Assembly (NCBI GenBank): GCA_039621445.1
Contig: CP154956.1
Location: 15,293,508-15,357,507, forward strand
DNA length: 64,000 bases
Direction of reading: 5' to 3'
Origin: Euglena gracilis
Lineage: Eukaryota > Euglenida > Euglenophyceae > Euglenales
Part shown: piece after piece, positions 9,464 to 24,413 of the stretch
How the letters are laid out: each line of letters starts with the position of its first letter
Numbering within the stretch: position 1 is the first letter of the stretch
Made by a program: the position numbers and the translations under genes
The notes under the pieces: model-generated
Databases searched by the model: none
What the model saw: only the letters and a program-made list of their open reading frames with translations
Told to the model about the DNA's origin: nothing

Positions 9464-10480
9464 TTTTCCGGAAACAAACAAACATTCCATTTGATGGCTT
9501 CCAATCTTCAAAAATTGGGGGTGTGATTTGCTTTGGCTTTCTTTGGCTCAAAAGGTCTTTTTTTTTTTTGCTTTGCCCTCAGTTTCCTTTCCTCCGTAGT
9601 CGGTTGTCCTCGAGGGGTCATAAACAAGTAACGGTACGAAAATACTCAACGAGAAGACGCGAGGTAAGAAACCAAAGGGGCAGAAAGGACAGGTCCCATC
9701 AAACTAAAATGACGAATTTTTGATGATTTTTTTGGCTAATTTGGGCCAATAAGATCTTTATTTTAGGGCATTATTTGCCGCACAAAGTGGCGGCCAGTTT
9801 CAAGTCGCAAAGGAAAAGACGGACCGGAGTGCCAGGCAAGGGGAGAGGATAAATGCGGACGATGAAAAGCACTGCCCTTGTCGGCGGTTGGCAAAATGGC
9901 GCGGGGTGCGGGGCTGGCTGGCTCTGGCGGACCGCGCAGCAAGCAAGCTGCCTTCATTTTTTTCAAAATTCTTCATTCTTCATTTTCCAAAATTTGGTCC
10001 GCTCAAAGGAAATTAGAGCCAACCTCTCATGTGGTTTGTTCCATCATCTTCCAATGCTTCTTGTGGTTATCTGGTTGTGGTTTCCCATTCATTCATTCAC
10101 TGAGAGCTGCTGGTTTGTCTTTTGCCTGCGTTTTGGGGAAATTGTGCGCTTGGGTTGGGCATTAACACGAACTTTGCGGAACAATTAGAAACAAACTAAC
10201 GAGTTGATGGTTGGTCAGAGGACGGTCAGATGTGCTGGAGAAGGCAGAGGAAGAGCACAGGAAGGAGCCCATTGTCGGCAAGGTCAGAAGGGAAAGGCAG
10301 AACATTGGTATGATGGAAACGAAATGGCGTGTGCGGGTGGGTGCGATCATTTGCAAGTTTTTTGAGATCCTGATCAACTCCTTTGATAATTTATCGCTTA
10401 AAAGGCACCTCAAAATCCAAATCCCACCCAAAGACTATGCCAGGGAACTTCAGACTTGGGGGGGAACAAGAACCATCCAT
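9464..10480. other. No gene recognised
   Basis: Mixed-composition DNA without clear coding structure, splice pairs or repeat ends. The short ORFs lack recognisable motifs. Confidence 0.6.
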
Positions 10481-10487
10481 ATATACA

Positions 10488-10597
10488 ATATATATATACA
10501 TACATACATACATACATACATACATACACACATACATACACACATACGTATACATATACACATACATATACACAAACATATACATATACATATACAC

Positions 10598-10641
<44 letters not shown>

Positions 10642-10642
10642 G

Positions 10643-10724
<82 letters not shown>

Positions 10725-10915
10725 CATATACATATGCATATGCATATACATATTCATGTACATATACATATACACATACACATACACATACATATACATA
10801 TACAGAAACATATACATATACATACACATATACATATACATATACAAATACATACACATATACATATACATGCATGCATATATGCGCATGCATATACACA
10901 TATGCATACATTGCG
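10488..10915. repeat. TACATA / TATACA microsatellite (about 430 bp)
   Basis: Imperfect TACA and TATACA repeats with CACA and TGCA variants. The 90-237-codon ORFs in every frame are translations of the repeat. Confidence 0.97.
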
Positions 10916-12082
10916 GGTAAGTAGTAAGGTAGAGGTGGTAGGTATATACTCAGGCAAGCCATGGCATTATAAGGAAATCAAAATACCGTTAGATAGGGTG
11001 TTCCAAGTGCTTTAATTTAGGTCACCGGAGTATTCCTTTGACTTTTCTTCATTTCCAAGTTGTTAAACATTGTTTTGTTTTTTTTTACACCCAGAGCGTA
11101 CGTGTGTGTATATGTGTCTGTGTGCATATTTGTATGTATGTATCCTTTCAGTGATCAAGAGTTTCAGAATTACTAACCAATTTTTTGACGTATGGTCTTT
11201 GGGGGGGGGCGGGCCACCATGTAGCCACCCAACCCTGGCCAGGAATTGCTTTTTATTACAATTGCATGATTGCACCTCAACCTCAACCTCACTTGGCAGT
11301 TGGGGAGATTCTCAGGCATTTGAAGAAGGATAAACATGGGACAGGTGCGGAATAGATTGTGTTGCCGGAGTATCGTACAGTGTCAGGGCAAGAGCACTGG
11401 ACTGGGCAGACGTGGAATGGAGCCAAAAATCAACAACTAATGCAATATGTTTGATTTGAGGCCCCAATAATGAGGACAGCCCGTTTTCGACGGCAACCCA
11501 TTGGCGTGAACTCTAAAAAACCGTCCCCCAAAAATGCGCATCCCTTCTGGCCGAAATTACATTTCGAAAAAAAATGCCGGGATGTGTCGAAAAAAAAGGT
11601 TGCAAGCAGTCGCTTCATGCCGTTGTGTTGGGGGGCGTGAATGAAACAAGACAAGTGGCCCCTCCAAAGCTAATTTCCATTGTTGCAAAAAATCTGTCAT
11701 ATGTATCACCAAATCCCACACCAAAAAAAAGCCCGTGCCAGAAACAGGGCGTTTCGGAGGGAAGCTTGCTGATTGACCCGATCCTTCTTGCCCTTTTGTC
11801 TGGCTGGGCAAACACAAGCCCAGGCGACGAAGTGGGACGCTTACTGCGGACTTTCCATGACATGACAAACCCACCGGTACCGGCCCCAAAGCAATAACCT
11901 TGGGGGGGGGGGACAACTTCCGTTGGGAAGGGGGGGCAGGTTTACTTCACCCCCCACCTTGTAGCAGAAAGCCTTGGTGCCACGGAGGCCACATGGGTGA
12001 GCAGGCAGGATGGGGACACACAGAGGAGGGGCAACATATAACTGTGGGATGGAGGTGGGGGGGGGAGGTCAGGTCAGGGGGG
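10916..12082. other. 3' flank of the OTU gene, no gene recognised
   Basis: Ordinary-complexity DNA with a few G/C runs. No recognisable coding exon was found. It is expected to hold the 3' UTR and polyadenylation region of the minus-strand gene. Confidence 0.5.
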
Positions 12083-12157
12083 TCAGGGCTGGGGCACCAG
12101 GGCGTCGAAATGGACACCGCCGCCGTAGAGGACGTGAATGGTCCCGGGCAGAGGCTC
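12083..12157 (-). CDS. OTU gene, last exon
   Basis: Acceptor TTTGCAG|GAG. Encodes the final beta strand and catalytic His (TIHVLYGGGVHFDAL), then VPQP and TGA. Confidence 0.9.
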   Translation of the reverse strand, partial: EPLPGTIHVLYGGGVHFDALVPQP

Positions 12158-12852
12158 CTGCAAAGACTGTTCCGCGGGGCCGTTGGGAGGTTCCGAAGTC
12201 GGTTGTCGGTGGGAGGAGAATGGTGATGCTCAGGACCGGGTTCGGGAGCGTGAGCGCGACACGGTGAAGGTGTGGCGGCAGAAAAAAAAATTCACGGTGG
12301 TCATGGCACAAGCAATTTTTCCGAGTCATCGACCAAAATAACCTTCTAAAATAACCTTCTGCCTCGGTGGGCTTGGCACAGAACCTTTTCTTCCGTGGAG
12401 CACCACTCACCACAAGCTTTAATGGAAAGCTGTACGTGATGAGAATGACGTGGTGGTTGTGGCGCACACATTCAAAATGGCCGCGGTGTGTGCGAGGTGG
12501 ACAACAAAAAACCTACGTCTGGTGACAAAAAAGTTGTCCTTCTGTGGGAAAAAAAACCAAAACATTCCAAAAACATTGCTCCGGCATGGGAAAAATGCTG
12601 GTGACAAAGATTGTTCCACTGTGGCAGACAGAAACATTTTATCTGATAACAACAACCACAAACATGGTCAGGATTCTGTAGGGTTTTGATTGACTGACCA
12701 TCTGATTGGGCTGATGCATCTGTTGTTATCTCAACCCCAAAACTTTGAACCTCATCTATTCACCAGGTCAAGGAAATGGGAGAGGGTGGCTGCTGGTATC
12801 CATATCAGGCACGCCCCCCTGTTGGTGTGGGCGAGTAAATGAGTGAATGAAT

Positions 12853-12894
<42 letters not shown>

Positions 12895-14349
12895 ATCTGC
12901 GTTTATGTGAGCACTGCCCCCCCCCCTCCCCCGAGCCATAGAGAGCCTCTGGCCTTGGTAGCATTGGGGACGTTGAAGCAGGAAATGCGCTTGAAGCCGC
13001 CTGGGCACCTACGGCACCGTAGCAGGCAATTTTCAATTTTAATTTTTCAGCAATCCTTTTCTTTTATATATTTTTATATACCTATATTTTATATAAATAT
13101 TTAAATGTGTATTGTATTTTTTGTATAAATACACCATCTAATACAATTAAAGATAAATATATGTATATGCATATGTTTTTTTACATATGCATGCACATAT
13201 TTCTATGCGTATTTTTTCATCAAGCTCCGGGCGTCACATTCACTCTTCCAAAAAATCAGCCGATCGTTTTCATTTGAAAACCAGTCAGTTCCCCTCTGGG
13301 TTGGAGAGTGTCTGTTGTTCAGGGAGATGCCACAATGTGAAGGAAAATAGCCAAATTTTTGGCTCAGGGTGGCCCCATGGGCCATGGGGCTTGGGCAAAA
13401 AAACATTCAATTACTTTGACAAAAAATTTGGGGACGGTATACACCACAGCTTGGGAAGCTTGCAAAGGAGATCTGTGTTGGAAAAAAGCTTTCCTTGAAT
13501 GAATCCACAGAAAACAGGGGAAAATGAATTCTGTGCAAAATTGGGGGGGGGCTGAATTGGAACATGGAATGCAACAAATATGGCATCCAAACCAGCGTGC
13601 GTACTATATACATTATATACATTGGTGCATATTTATAATTCAGCAAGTAATTTGTTTGCAACAGGGAAAATATTTCCAGTCAATCAATATTCTTTCTACA
13701 TGATAATATAAAATAACACATAAAACAGAATGTTGTACAGGATTTTTAAAAAAAAAATTGATAAATGGGATAAATAAAAGGAAAATGAAAATTGTAGAAA
13801 TAAAAAACTAGGTGTGAGCTTTTTTATATTTTCTCTGTTGTTTTTTTAATATTTTAAATGGGACAGTGAATGAATTCACTGAGGATCATGTACAAGAGCT
13901 CAAAATCCCCAAAAAATAAATAAAAAAAGGTTCACCGTGACATACTGGGAAGAAGATGCTGCCCTTCCGACAAGTCCCAAAAGAATGCGGGCCAACGACA
14001 ACAGCCACACTCCACACCACACCACACACACCCACAACAAAGCACACCTCTCGTACACGTGGACGTTGACCTCCTTGAGCCGGGAGCAGGCAGCCATCTC
14101 AATGCCGCCGCCCCAGCCACTCACCGCCATGCGCCGCGCGTACGTCCCCACGCTGCACTGCACGGGGGTGTGGGTCGGGCAGTTGGACGCCTGGACGGTG
14201 GGCTGGCGGTGGTGTGCGCGGGTGTGCGGTTTCCGGGGGAAAAATAAACTTCGCAGCTCAACAACTCATTCATCACCCCCCCCCCCCCAACAAGGTGGGC
14301 GTTGTTTGAACACTGGGTACCAGACAGATAATAGACAGGCAGGCAGACA

Positions 14350-14407
<58 letters not shown>

Positions 14408-17400
14408 CCAGACAGACACACAAATTCACTGAACAACAACCACAATGACGCGCATGCACAACACACAACACACGCATACACGCACTCACGCCTGGGAGTC
14501 CCACTGCACCCAGTCGCTCATCGGGCTGTCGGCGATGGCGAGCGACGGGTTCTTTTCGATGAAGGCGGCGATCTCCCGCCGCAGCGTCCGGGCGGTGGTG
14601 CCCCCGAGGCCGTAGCTCATGGAGTGGAACAGGCAGCTGCGGCGAGGGACGTGGGGGGGGAGCGGGGGTGTAATCCCAAACCCAATCATGCCCGGTCACG
14701 CCCGGTCACGCCCCGTCGCGCCCGGTCACGCTCCGTCACGCCCGGTCACGCCCGGTCACGCCCGGTCACGCCCGGTCACGCCCGGTCACGCCCGGTCACG
14801 CCCGGTCACGCCCCGTCACGTCCGGTCAAGCCTGGTCATAATGTCAAACCATTTCTGGCTTGCGTCGGAGTAAATGTCTCAACCCCCATTTTCCCCCAAC
14901 GTTCTTGCATATTTTTTTTCAAGGTTTGCCAGCACAAAGCGCCAGATATTCCCACCCATACCCAGACCCTCTGGTGCAGTGCCCCCACTTATTTGTTATT
15001 TATTTGTTGGGGTCGGTCTTTCTGTCTATTTGTACATGGAGAACAATGGATGTGTTAGTTGGTAAGGTAGAAATTGCTTAGGATACAAATGGGAACAATA
15101 CACGTTAGCTTGGATGAAGCATGGGCTTTTGGAACAAACAAATGTCAGCCCAAAATTGAATTTGATGGAATCCTTCCAGCCCTGTTTGGAAGTGTAATCA
15201 TAAACAGATAATTTGAACCCCCACCTCCAGGAAACAACTGGGCGGGACGAGGCGTGATGGGTATGATATGCCAAGATCCTAGGGATTTCATTTTTGAAAA
15301 TGGCGGTTCGATTGTGTGTTATTTTCGAACGGACCCCCGCCCTGAATAGTAGTGCGGGGCCGCTACAAGTGCAGGGTTTCAAATAAAAGCGTCCAGCAGC
15401 CCACTACAGGCGCGCCCCCAACTTTAAGCGCAATCCAACAGAAAATGCACAAGAATGAGACAGGGTCCCAGCAGCGCATGCCCCGCCACTGGATGCCACA
15501 ATCCACTCGTTGCTGCAAATTGGGGGGGGTCAAAGCGTAATCAGACTTGGGAGCCAACATTAGTGGAAACGACAAAACCTGCCCCTCCTGCAGGGGGGAG
15601 CCTGGTGTAACCACTACCCGCCGTGACAAATTGGGCAGCACGGAGGGGGGTGACAACTTCCCAAGGTGACAATTTGGACGGCACAGAGGGGAGTGACAAT
15701 TGCCCCAGGGGCGTCAATTGCCGGGGGGGGGGGCGGGTAATCAAATAATCTATCATTCATTCGAAACGATCAATCGTTCATGTCCCAAAAAATAATAGTG
15801 GCTTACAAAATGGCTTCTTGCAAAATTTAATTGGCGTGCAACATTCAGGGGGCATTCTGTCCTGTTGTCACCCTGTTATCCTTGACCTAGGGTTTCTAAA
15901 CCTAAAACCGCAGGGGTTGATCGTGGTGCCGGGTCTCGGTCGGGTTTGATCTAGGCAAATTTTCCTTAACAGGGGACAACCTCAAAATCTGTGGCCGTTG
16001 GCTCTTCTTTTGCTCCTTGCGGATATGCCCAGAAATCCCGTGATTTCATGAGAAAAGGAAACAGCCAAATACTTGAAATAGTTTTCTCTGCGAAATGATG
16101 AGGAATGAATGCTATCTGACCAGAACCAGACCATCCGGTTTCGAAAAGATTGCCCACACCTTGAAAAGACTGGCAAACGTTCACCTCCACCCCATCACTT
16201 GGCGATTCACCCCAAGCCGTTCGTATTTCTCTGCTTCCGGTTGGCCATTGACAAATATTCCAGTGTGCCATCAAACTGACCTGGACCTTCATCATTTCCA
16301 TACTTGAGATTTGGCTTTTAAATGAACGTTCCAACGCAGTGATCTGGCTGTTGTTCTTGTTGACGATAGATTGGATGTTCTTCAAATGTGTCCAATTAAT
16401 TCGTTGAGCAATGATCCGCCACGGGGCAAATTTGGGCGATTGGTTTTCCCTGAATCGGTGGTGAAAATGGGGCAAAAATCTTAAAATGACTGGAAGTATT
16501 TGGCTGTTTCCTTTCTTAAAAAAATGCACGGGATTTTTGGGCATTTCCACAAGAAGGAGAAGAAGAGCCAACGGCCACAGATTTTGGAGGTTGTCCCCGG
16601 GGGCCAGGTTTTGTCGTTTCCACTACTGTTGGCAGAGGGAGTCACTTGAGCAGGAGGAGACCCTGGGTCCAGGCAGTCAGCAGCTTTCTCGAGCTCTGCA
16701 CCCCAATTTCCGACAAAACTAAACATGAACAATTGGATGCCAGACAGTAATGCCCAAAGAAAGTGCATTTTTTAAAGTTTTTTTTTAAGGGCCGCAGTTT
16801 GGTGCTGCCGAGGGTGAGATAAAGACTGGTTAAAGACACACAGGCAACACCCCGACAATATTCTTTTGCATCATGGAAACAGGGCGTAGCCTTATTCAGA
16901 GGGCAACACATCCCCTGGGTGAGGGGTCCAGCCAGCCAGCAGGCTTTCTCCCGGACCCCACTCCCCCATTAACAAGCTTTACCAATTTTTTTCAGCCGCC
17001 CAAAGGGCGGCTGGAGGGTAACTTTTTTCGGGGTGAAAGAATGGGCCATTAATGGGCAAAATTAAGTCCGAAAAGGGCTTGCAAGGGCAAACTTGGGGCG
17101 ATTTTATTTGGCATAATTGGCAATTATAGGCATTTTTTTGCGGCCTCAATTTTCGGTACCTGGGTATCCAGTTTGACCCCGGGTCAGGCCCAGTTCAAGC
17201 CGGGGGACCCTCATGAGGGGGGGAGATCAGCCAGCAGCCTTTTTCCAGCCAGCCCAAAATCTCAGAGCTGGACTCCCCGGGGGGGGGGGGCGGCTAGCGG
17301 CACCTGACTTTTGAGCCTTTTGGGATCTTTTTTTTTTGCAAACAAAATGAACTCACTCCATTCCCATTCTGGGCCATTGTCTAAAAAAACACGTTATTCA

Positions 17401-20096
17401 TAGACTTTTGGCCCTTACGCGGGGTGCATTTGCAGGAGGGGGACAAAATAATCATACAGTTGAGAACTTTGTGCGAATTCCCAACCTTTAGCCCCAAAGC
17501 CTCTGCCAGCCCATAAGATGTGGTGATGGTGTGTGCACACTGGCATGACCGTGCCCACGCAGCAGTGCCCCAGCCAGCTCTGCTGCAGCGCACTGTGCGA
17601 AATTGAGCCTGTGGAGACTCTTCCCCTTTGCTCACCCCTCTTGTACTGCAAAACCAAACCCAGCCTCAGGCAAAGGGCCCACACTAGTGAGTGGCAACTT
17701 TGGATAATGCAAACTAGCAACCCCTGTCATCGCCAGCTGAGGGGGCAGTGACTTCGACGTGGTGACCATTTTGGAGGGAAATGCCAAAAAAAAGCCAGTT
17801 TTTGCCCAATATGGTCACCATGCCGAAATCACTTTCCCCGCAGAATGCGTTGACAGGGTTTCCTTCTTGCACTGTTCGGAGTTTTTTGGGCTGTGGGTTA
17901 AACACCCTCCATAACTTTCAAGGAGTGAGAAATAATAATAAAAAAAATTATTACTGTATTATTTAGATCCCCTGCCGTATTAGGGTGTGCCTGGGGGGCT
18001 GCACACTTGTTGGGGAGGCGCAATATCAGAATTTGTTCACCAATGGGTTGTAGTCGAGAATGCACTGCATTCGTTGTTTTGGCCTCAAACCAAAATGTTG
18101 CACGAATATCTGATTTTCCGGGTCCACATCTGCCCAATCCAGTGCCTTGGCTCTGCAGCATCGATTACTTGCACAAGCATAATCTGTCCCTGTTACCGGC
18201 ACCTCCAATTTTGGGGGTCATCTGGGGGGTGGTAATTTTTGGGAAGCCACAACAGGAGGGCATCCTTCAGTGATATCAGTCAGTGACAAATATACATACC
18301 ACATAGCACAACACGACGTAACACGACATGCCACAACCAGGCTGTTTTTTTTACCAACCCCGGGGGGGGGGTCCGGAGTGCTCCGAAGAAAGGGCCAGAA
18401 GCGGAATGCAGCAGGCCTTAAACCAGACAGAAGCCAAAGTGCATCCAAGGGGGTCCGGAGTGCCTTGGGGTGCCTGCCCAGGCAGGCACTACCCCCCCCC
18501 CCCTGGGGGGGGTCGGATTTCGGCCTGTGCCCAGGCACATTCCTTTGAAAATGGGCCATTTTTGGCTCCCCGGCGCCTTCGGCGCCGGGTCTCTACTAGG
18601 ACACTTTTGGCCGTGTGCCCCCCGGGGGGGTCGGATTTGGAGTTTCTTGGAGTGCCTGCTCAGGCAGGCACCTCCCCCCCCCCCGGGGTGGGGTCGGCAC
18701 CCGACTAAAATACGGCCTGGCCACAGAACACACCGTAGGACAACATCACACAGCAAAAAATCACAGAACATAAAAAACACAGCACAACAATGGCAGGCGG
18801 GGTTGGGGGGGCAACCAGGGGGCCCACACCTGCCGTCGCCGGGCTGCGGCACGACGCGGGCATTGCGGAGGCGGAAGTTGCCGCCCCCGTCGCCCATCTC
18901 CAGCGGCTTCTTGCGGCCCTTGTTGACCCAGGCGTCCGCGTGGCTCTGGTCCGAGGGGGAAAGCGCAGGGCGGTGAGACCTCTGCTACCAGGGAAAGAGT
19001 AGATATACAGACAGGCCGGGAGGCTAGAGCATATGGGGCTGTGAGTCCTCTGCTACCAGGAATTGGCATACACAGGCGGAGGCCAGAGCCTAGGGGGGTA
19101 TGGAACTTAATTTTGCGCGGGGGAATTGCAGTTTCAAAAGACATGCACCGCCAATGACACATATGTGATTTCTTTGCCATCATATGATTTTCATGCGCGC
19201 CACCTGTCACAGAACTGCATCCCCCTTGGGTTCGAGTTATTTGTTGGTATATTGACGCAAAAAAAGGAAAAAAAATGTATGCAAATTATATATGCAAATT
19301 CCCTTGAGAGATCTCGGGATGTACACCTTTCTGCTGGAGAGGACAGAATTTTTTGTCTCCAAGAAATTTTTCATCATGCAACATTATATTTTGCAATATG
19401 GTGCATGTTTTGGACGACCATTTGCACTATTTTCCACCAAAGAGCATGCAAACACAATCAAAATACCCAAAAAGGATGCAGAAGATCATTTTTTTTCAAG
19501 AATTTGATTACATTTTGACTTTTGATTTCATCTTGAACATAACTGATGAGAAAAAAATGCAAATTTCCAACAAAATTGCAAAAAAAAAGGACAACCTCAA
19601 CAAAAATTTTGGTCTGAGGGAAGGAAAACTGCGGCCAAATGCAGAATTTTTACAAGTCAAAAACGAAGCAGATACTCCCAGCAGAAATAAAAAAAATCAC
19701 GGGGCAAATCGCAAGAGAAAAAAACACAGAAAAATGCAAAAAACCCCAAAACATACAAAAAAGACACAAACTTCCCCCTGTCAAACCCCAACCTTACATC
19801 CCATTTCCCCAAATCCTGTTTTCCATGTGCCACACCTCCCGCGGCTTCTTGTACACCGGGCAGGCGTCGGTGTCGTGGGGGCCGTCGCACTTGTCGCAGC
19901 ACAGCCTGCCCGGAGAGGCCTTGGGGGAGGCGACACTGCTGGGGCCGGTGCTGGTGCTCCGCTGGCCCCCGCTGTCGATGCTGCGCGGGATGGGGGAGAA
20001 CCGCGCCGGCCATGGCACAGCACATGAAACTTCACTCAGGCCAAGCTCACCGTGATACTCCAAGGATCCTGACGATCCGATTTTCCAATGAATCAT
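12083..20096 (-). CDS. CCHC zinc-knuckle plus OTU-domain cysteine protease, six exons
   Basis: Likely a deubiquitinase-type peptidase. Joining 20096-19836, 18945-18830, 14636-14490, 14152-14046, 13000-12954 and 12157-12083 gives one open frame of 251 codons including the stop, with matching phase at every junction. A zinc knuckle (CDKCDGPHDTDAC) comes first. The OTU fold follows: GDGSCLFHSMSYGL with the catalytic Cys formed across the second splice, a WGGGIEM strand, GGFKRISCF, and a last strand with the catalytic His in VHFDAL. Introns run from about 0.3 kb to 4.2 kb and are full of repeats. One intron starts with GC. The start codon at 20096 gives an open frame into the knuckle, but an extra upstream exon spliced at 19980 is also possible. 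No breaks were seen, so the gene looks functional. Confidence 0.9.
12855..12892. repeat. (GT)n microsatellite in an intron
   Basis: About 19 GT units in the intron between exons 5 and 6 of the OTU gene. Confidence 0.97.
12954..13000 (-). CDS. OTU gene, exon 5
   Basis: Acceptor GCCCAG|GC. Encodes GGFKRISCFNVPNATK. The donor appears to be GC (CCAAG|GCCAGA); only this choice links in phase to the last exon. Confidence 0.85.
14046..14152 (-). CDS. OTU gene, exon 4
   Basis: Acceptor TGCAG|CGTGGGG. Encodes YARRMAVSGWGGGIEM and LKEVNVHVYER. Donor AGGT|GTGCTT gives the phase needed by exon 5; AGAG|GTGTGC is an alternative that does not. Confidence 0.88.
14335..14420. repeat. (ACAG)n microsatellite
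   Basis: Imperfect GACA tetranucleotide repeat in the short intron between OTU exons 3 and 4. Confidence 0.95.
14490..14636 (-). CDS. OTU gene, exon 3 (catalytic Cys)
   Basis: Acceptor CGCCGCAG|CTGCCTG, donor CAGGC|GTGAGT. Begins at the catalytic Cys (CLFHSMSYGL) and runs to MSDWVQWDSQ. Confidence 0.92.
14689..14838. repeat. 10-bp minisatellite CCCGGTCACG
   Basis: About fifteen nearly perfect copies in OTU intron 2. A related 10-bp unit (GCGCAGTCAC) recurs at about 57625-57745. Confidence 0.95.
14839..18337. other. Interior of OTU intron 2, no gene recognised
   Basis: Part of the 4.2-kb intron. It contains A/T-rich and G-run-rich stretches without recognisable exons or element ends. Confidence 0.6.
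18338..18719. mobile_element. Inverted-repeat element, family 2, copy E
   Basis: 382 bp from CAGGCTGTTTTTTTTACC to CGGCCTG, flanked by GCCACAAC (18330-18337) and GCCACAGA (18720-18727), a 6-of-8 target match. Internal landmarks shared with other family 2 copies are GGGGTGCCTGCCCAGGCAGGCAC and a GGCGCCTTCGGCGCC hairpin. It lies in OTU intron 2. Confidence 0.7.
18830..18945 (-). CDS. OTU gene, exon 2
   Basis: Acceptor CGGACCAG|AGC, donor GGCAG|GTGTGG. Encodes SHADAWVNKGRKKPLEMG, then a stretch ending in VVPQPGDG just before the catalytic Cys. Confidence 0.9.
19836..20096 (-). CDS. OTU gene, first recognised exon (zinc knuckle)
   Basis: Donor CGGGAG|GTGTGG joins in phase to exon 2. Encodes CDKCDGPHDTDACPVYKK, a CX2CX3HX4C knuckle. 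The open frame reaches ATG at 20096, directly after an A-run. A good donor (CACG|GTGAGC) lies within this stretch but does not give the right phase, so I keep it unspliced. If an acceptor at CGCGCAG|CATCG is used instead, the exon is 19836-19980. Confidence 0.8.
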
Positions 20097-22180
20097 TTTT
20101 TTTGGCTCAGAGTGAGAAGGAGCACGACTGAACGAGATCCGCGTGAATTGTCGTTTTCGGCTCTGTCACTCCCGGTATTTCGGCCGATTTTGCTGTTTGT
20201 TTTTGTGTGGCCAGCATGGCATGAAACACATGGGGCTATCCCCGAAAAAGCACACACACACACACATACAGAAACACAGAAAACCCCGGTACCTGTGTCT
20301 TTTTCTTTTTTTTTTTTTTTACAACGAAAAGAACATCCTGGCTCCCATTCAGAGGGGGGGGTTGGGACAGCACAGCAGAGTGTTGGAGGAGGATCATGCC
20401 TCTTCTCCTTCATCTTGAACCATCGCCCACCCGCCAATTGCGTCGATGCAAAAGACCAGCACAACGTTGCAGGCGGTTGCTCAGCCCCCCCCCCCGCCAC
20501 AAGAGGTGGCTGTTTAAGCGGGCTGTCCTTTCCCACCGCCCGATGGCGGTCTGCAGTGAACTGATATCAGTGGCTTTGTGCCAGTGGCACACAAACAGCC
20601 CGTAAATGCGTTCGCTGTGGCGAGGTTGTGTGTGGCGGTTGTTTTACTGACCACGAAGACACAGTGTGTCCTCATTTGACTCTGAGGAGTCAAAGCATGG
20701 CCGTCCCAGCATTGTGCTTGCGGCTTCCCAAGAGGGCGTCGGAAACCGACGGAGTGAGAAAAATGCGAGGAAAAAAATTGTGGCAAAATTTGGGTATTTT
20801 TCCGAAATTTCTGTCTTCCGTATTTTTTAGCCGCACTGTAGGTACAGGGGTTGCAATTCAGGCGGCCGATCTCGCATTTAATTTTTTTGCCTTCTTTTGC
20901 GCATTTGCTTAAAAGAAAAAGCCACCCCCCCCCCAATGTACAATGAACGCCCTTGCCCAATGAACAGGGCGTCCAGACCGCCCAGATTGGCACCATAGAC
21001 CTTTTATGCATAATTGCCCAACGCATGTCCCCTGTCCGGACTGTCTGGATTGTCACTTTAGCGTTCGTTGGGGTTGGGCAGGGGGGAACATGTTAAGTGC
21101 GAAATCGGCCGTCTAAAGGCGATCCCCTCCCCTCCTTGGGACACCTTCATGCGACCACCGCATGTCGAACGACTACTGCCCCAATGTTGGTTGGGGGCGA
21201 CCGCTGGTTATTGGTTGCGGGTTGCCTCAATTTCGTTTGTTTTGTACCCCCTTGCCGAACGACCATCCCTGGTCAGTGATTGCAAATCAATGGTCATTTG
21301 AATGGAGGGAGGTCCCCCCCCCCCCCCCGTGTGCTTGGCACCCTTGGCCAACTCTCCTGCTTGCTTGCCAAGTGGACAACTTAAGACCTTCAGCCTTAAC
21401 TTGTGATTTTTGCCCCCATTTTTAGGCTTTTTGGCTAATCTATGGCCCATGAGAGTCGTAACATGTGAAGTTACCCCCCCAATATGCAGAGATGTGTCAG
21501 AAAAAACACAGACGCAGAAAGAAATGAAAAGGAAAATGTAAACAACAAAAAGGCCGAAAACCCGAATGCAACACAAAACATGGACTGCAAGCAAAATGCA
21601 TCCATTGAGTTTGTTTGCTCTTTGTGAAGTTGAAATATGTCAATTGAAAGTCAAAATCATCACCGTTGGTATAGGGGCAAGCCCACCCACCTCGGCCTCA
21701 CCTTCAATTGTGGCCAAACACCAGGGGGGACAATGCAGCACAGCAACCTGACAACATTCACAAGGATGTGTGGGCTCAGCACAAAGGGATGCTTTGAGGC
21801 AGGGCGGCAAAAAAAAAACTCCGCTGTCACAGCACATTCAACGAAAATCCATGGAGAAAAATGACCTCCTTCATCGCCCATCCACCCAAAAGGGCAAAAA
21901 ATGCGTTTTGCGACGTTTTATTTTTGGACTCTGTTCAAGTCCTAGGTTGGCTCTTGGCTGTCTTGAGAAATAAAAAAAAAAACTATTCCGTCCCTCATCG
22001 ACCGCCCTGCTTTGAGGACAGAGGGAAGAAATAAGTTTTTTGAAAGAACCAGATTTTGTTAAAATTAATTTTTCCAAAATAAAATTTTTGGCAAAATTCT
22101 CTTTCTCGTAATTTTTTTGCCGTAATCTTTGTCTTCCGCAATTTTTAGCCACACTGTTCACAGACACGCACGCCCGCGCG
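20097..22180. other. 5' flank of the OTU gene, no gene recognised
   Basis: Expected to hold the promoter of the minus-strand gene. It contains a short CA repeat (about 20252-20280), T- and G-runs and no recognisable exon. Confidence 0.5.
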
Positions 22181-22184
22181 TGCG

Positions 22185-24413
<2,229 letters not shown>

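Noticed and set aside
10210-11015. Long ORFs on both strands over the TACATA tract
   Set aside because: Pure translation of a short tandem repeat; all frames are open.
14689-14838. CRISPR-like array
   Set aside because: The units are contiguous 10-bp repeats with no spacers, in a eukaryotic intron.
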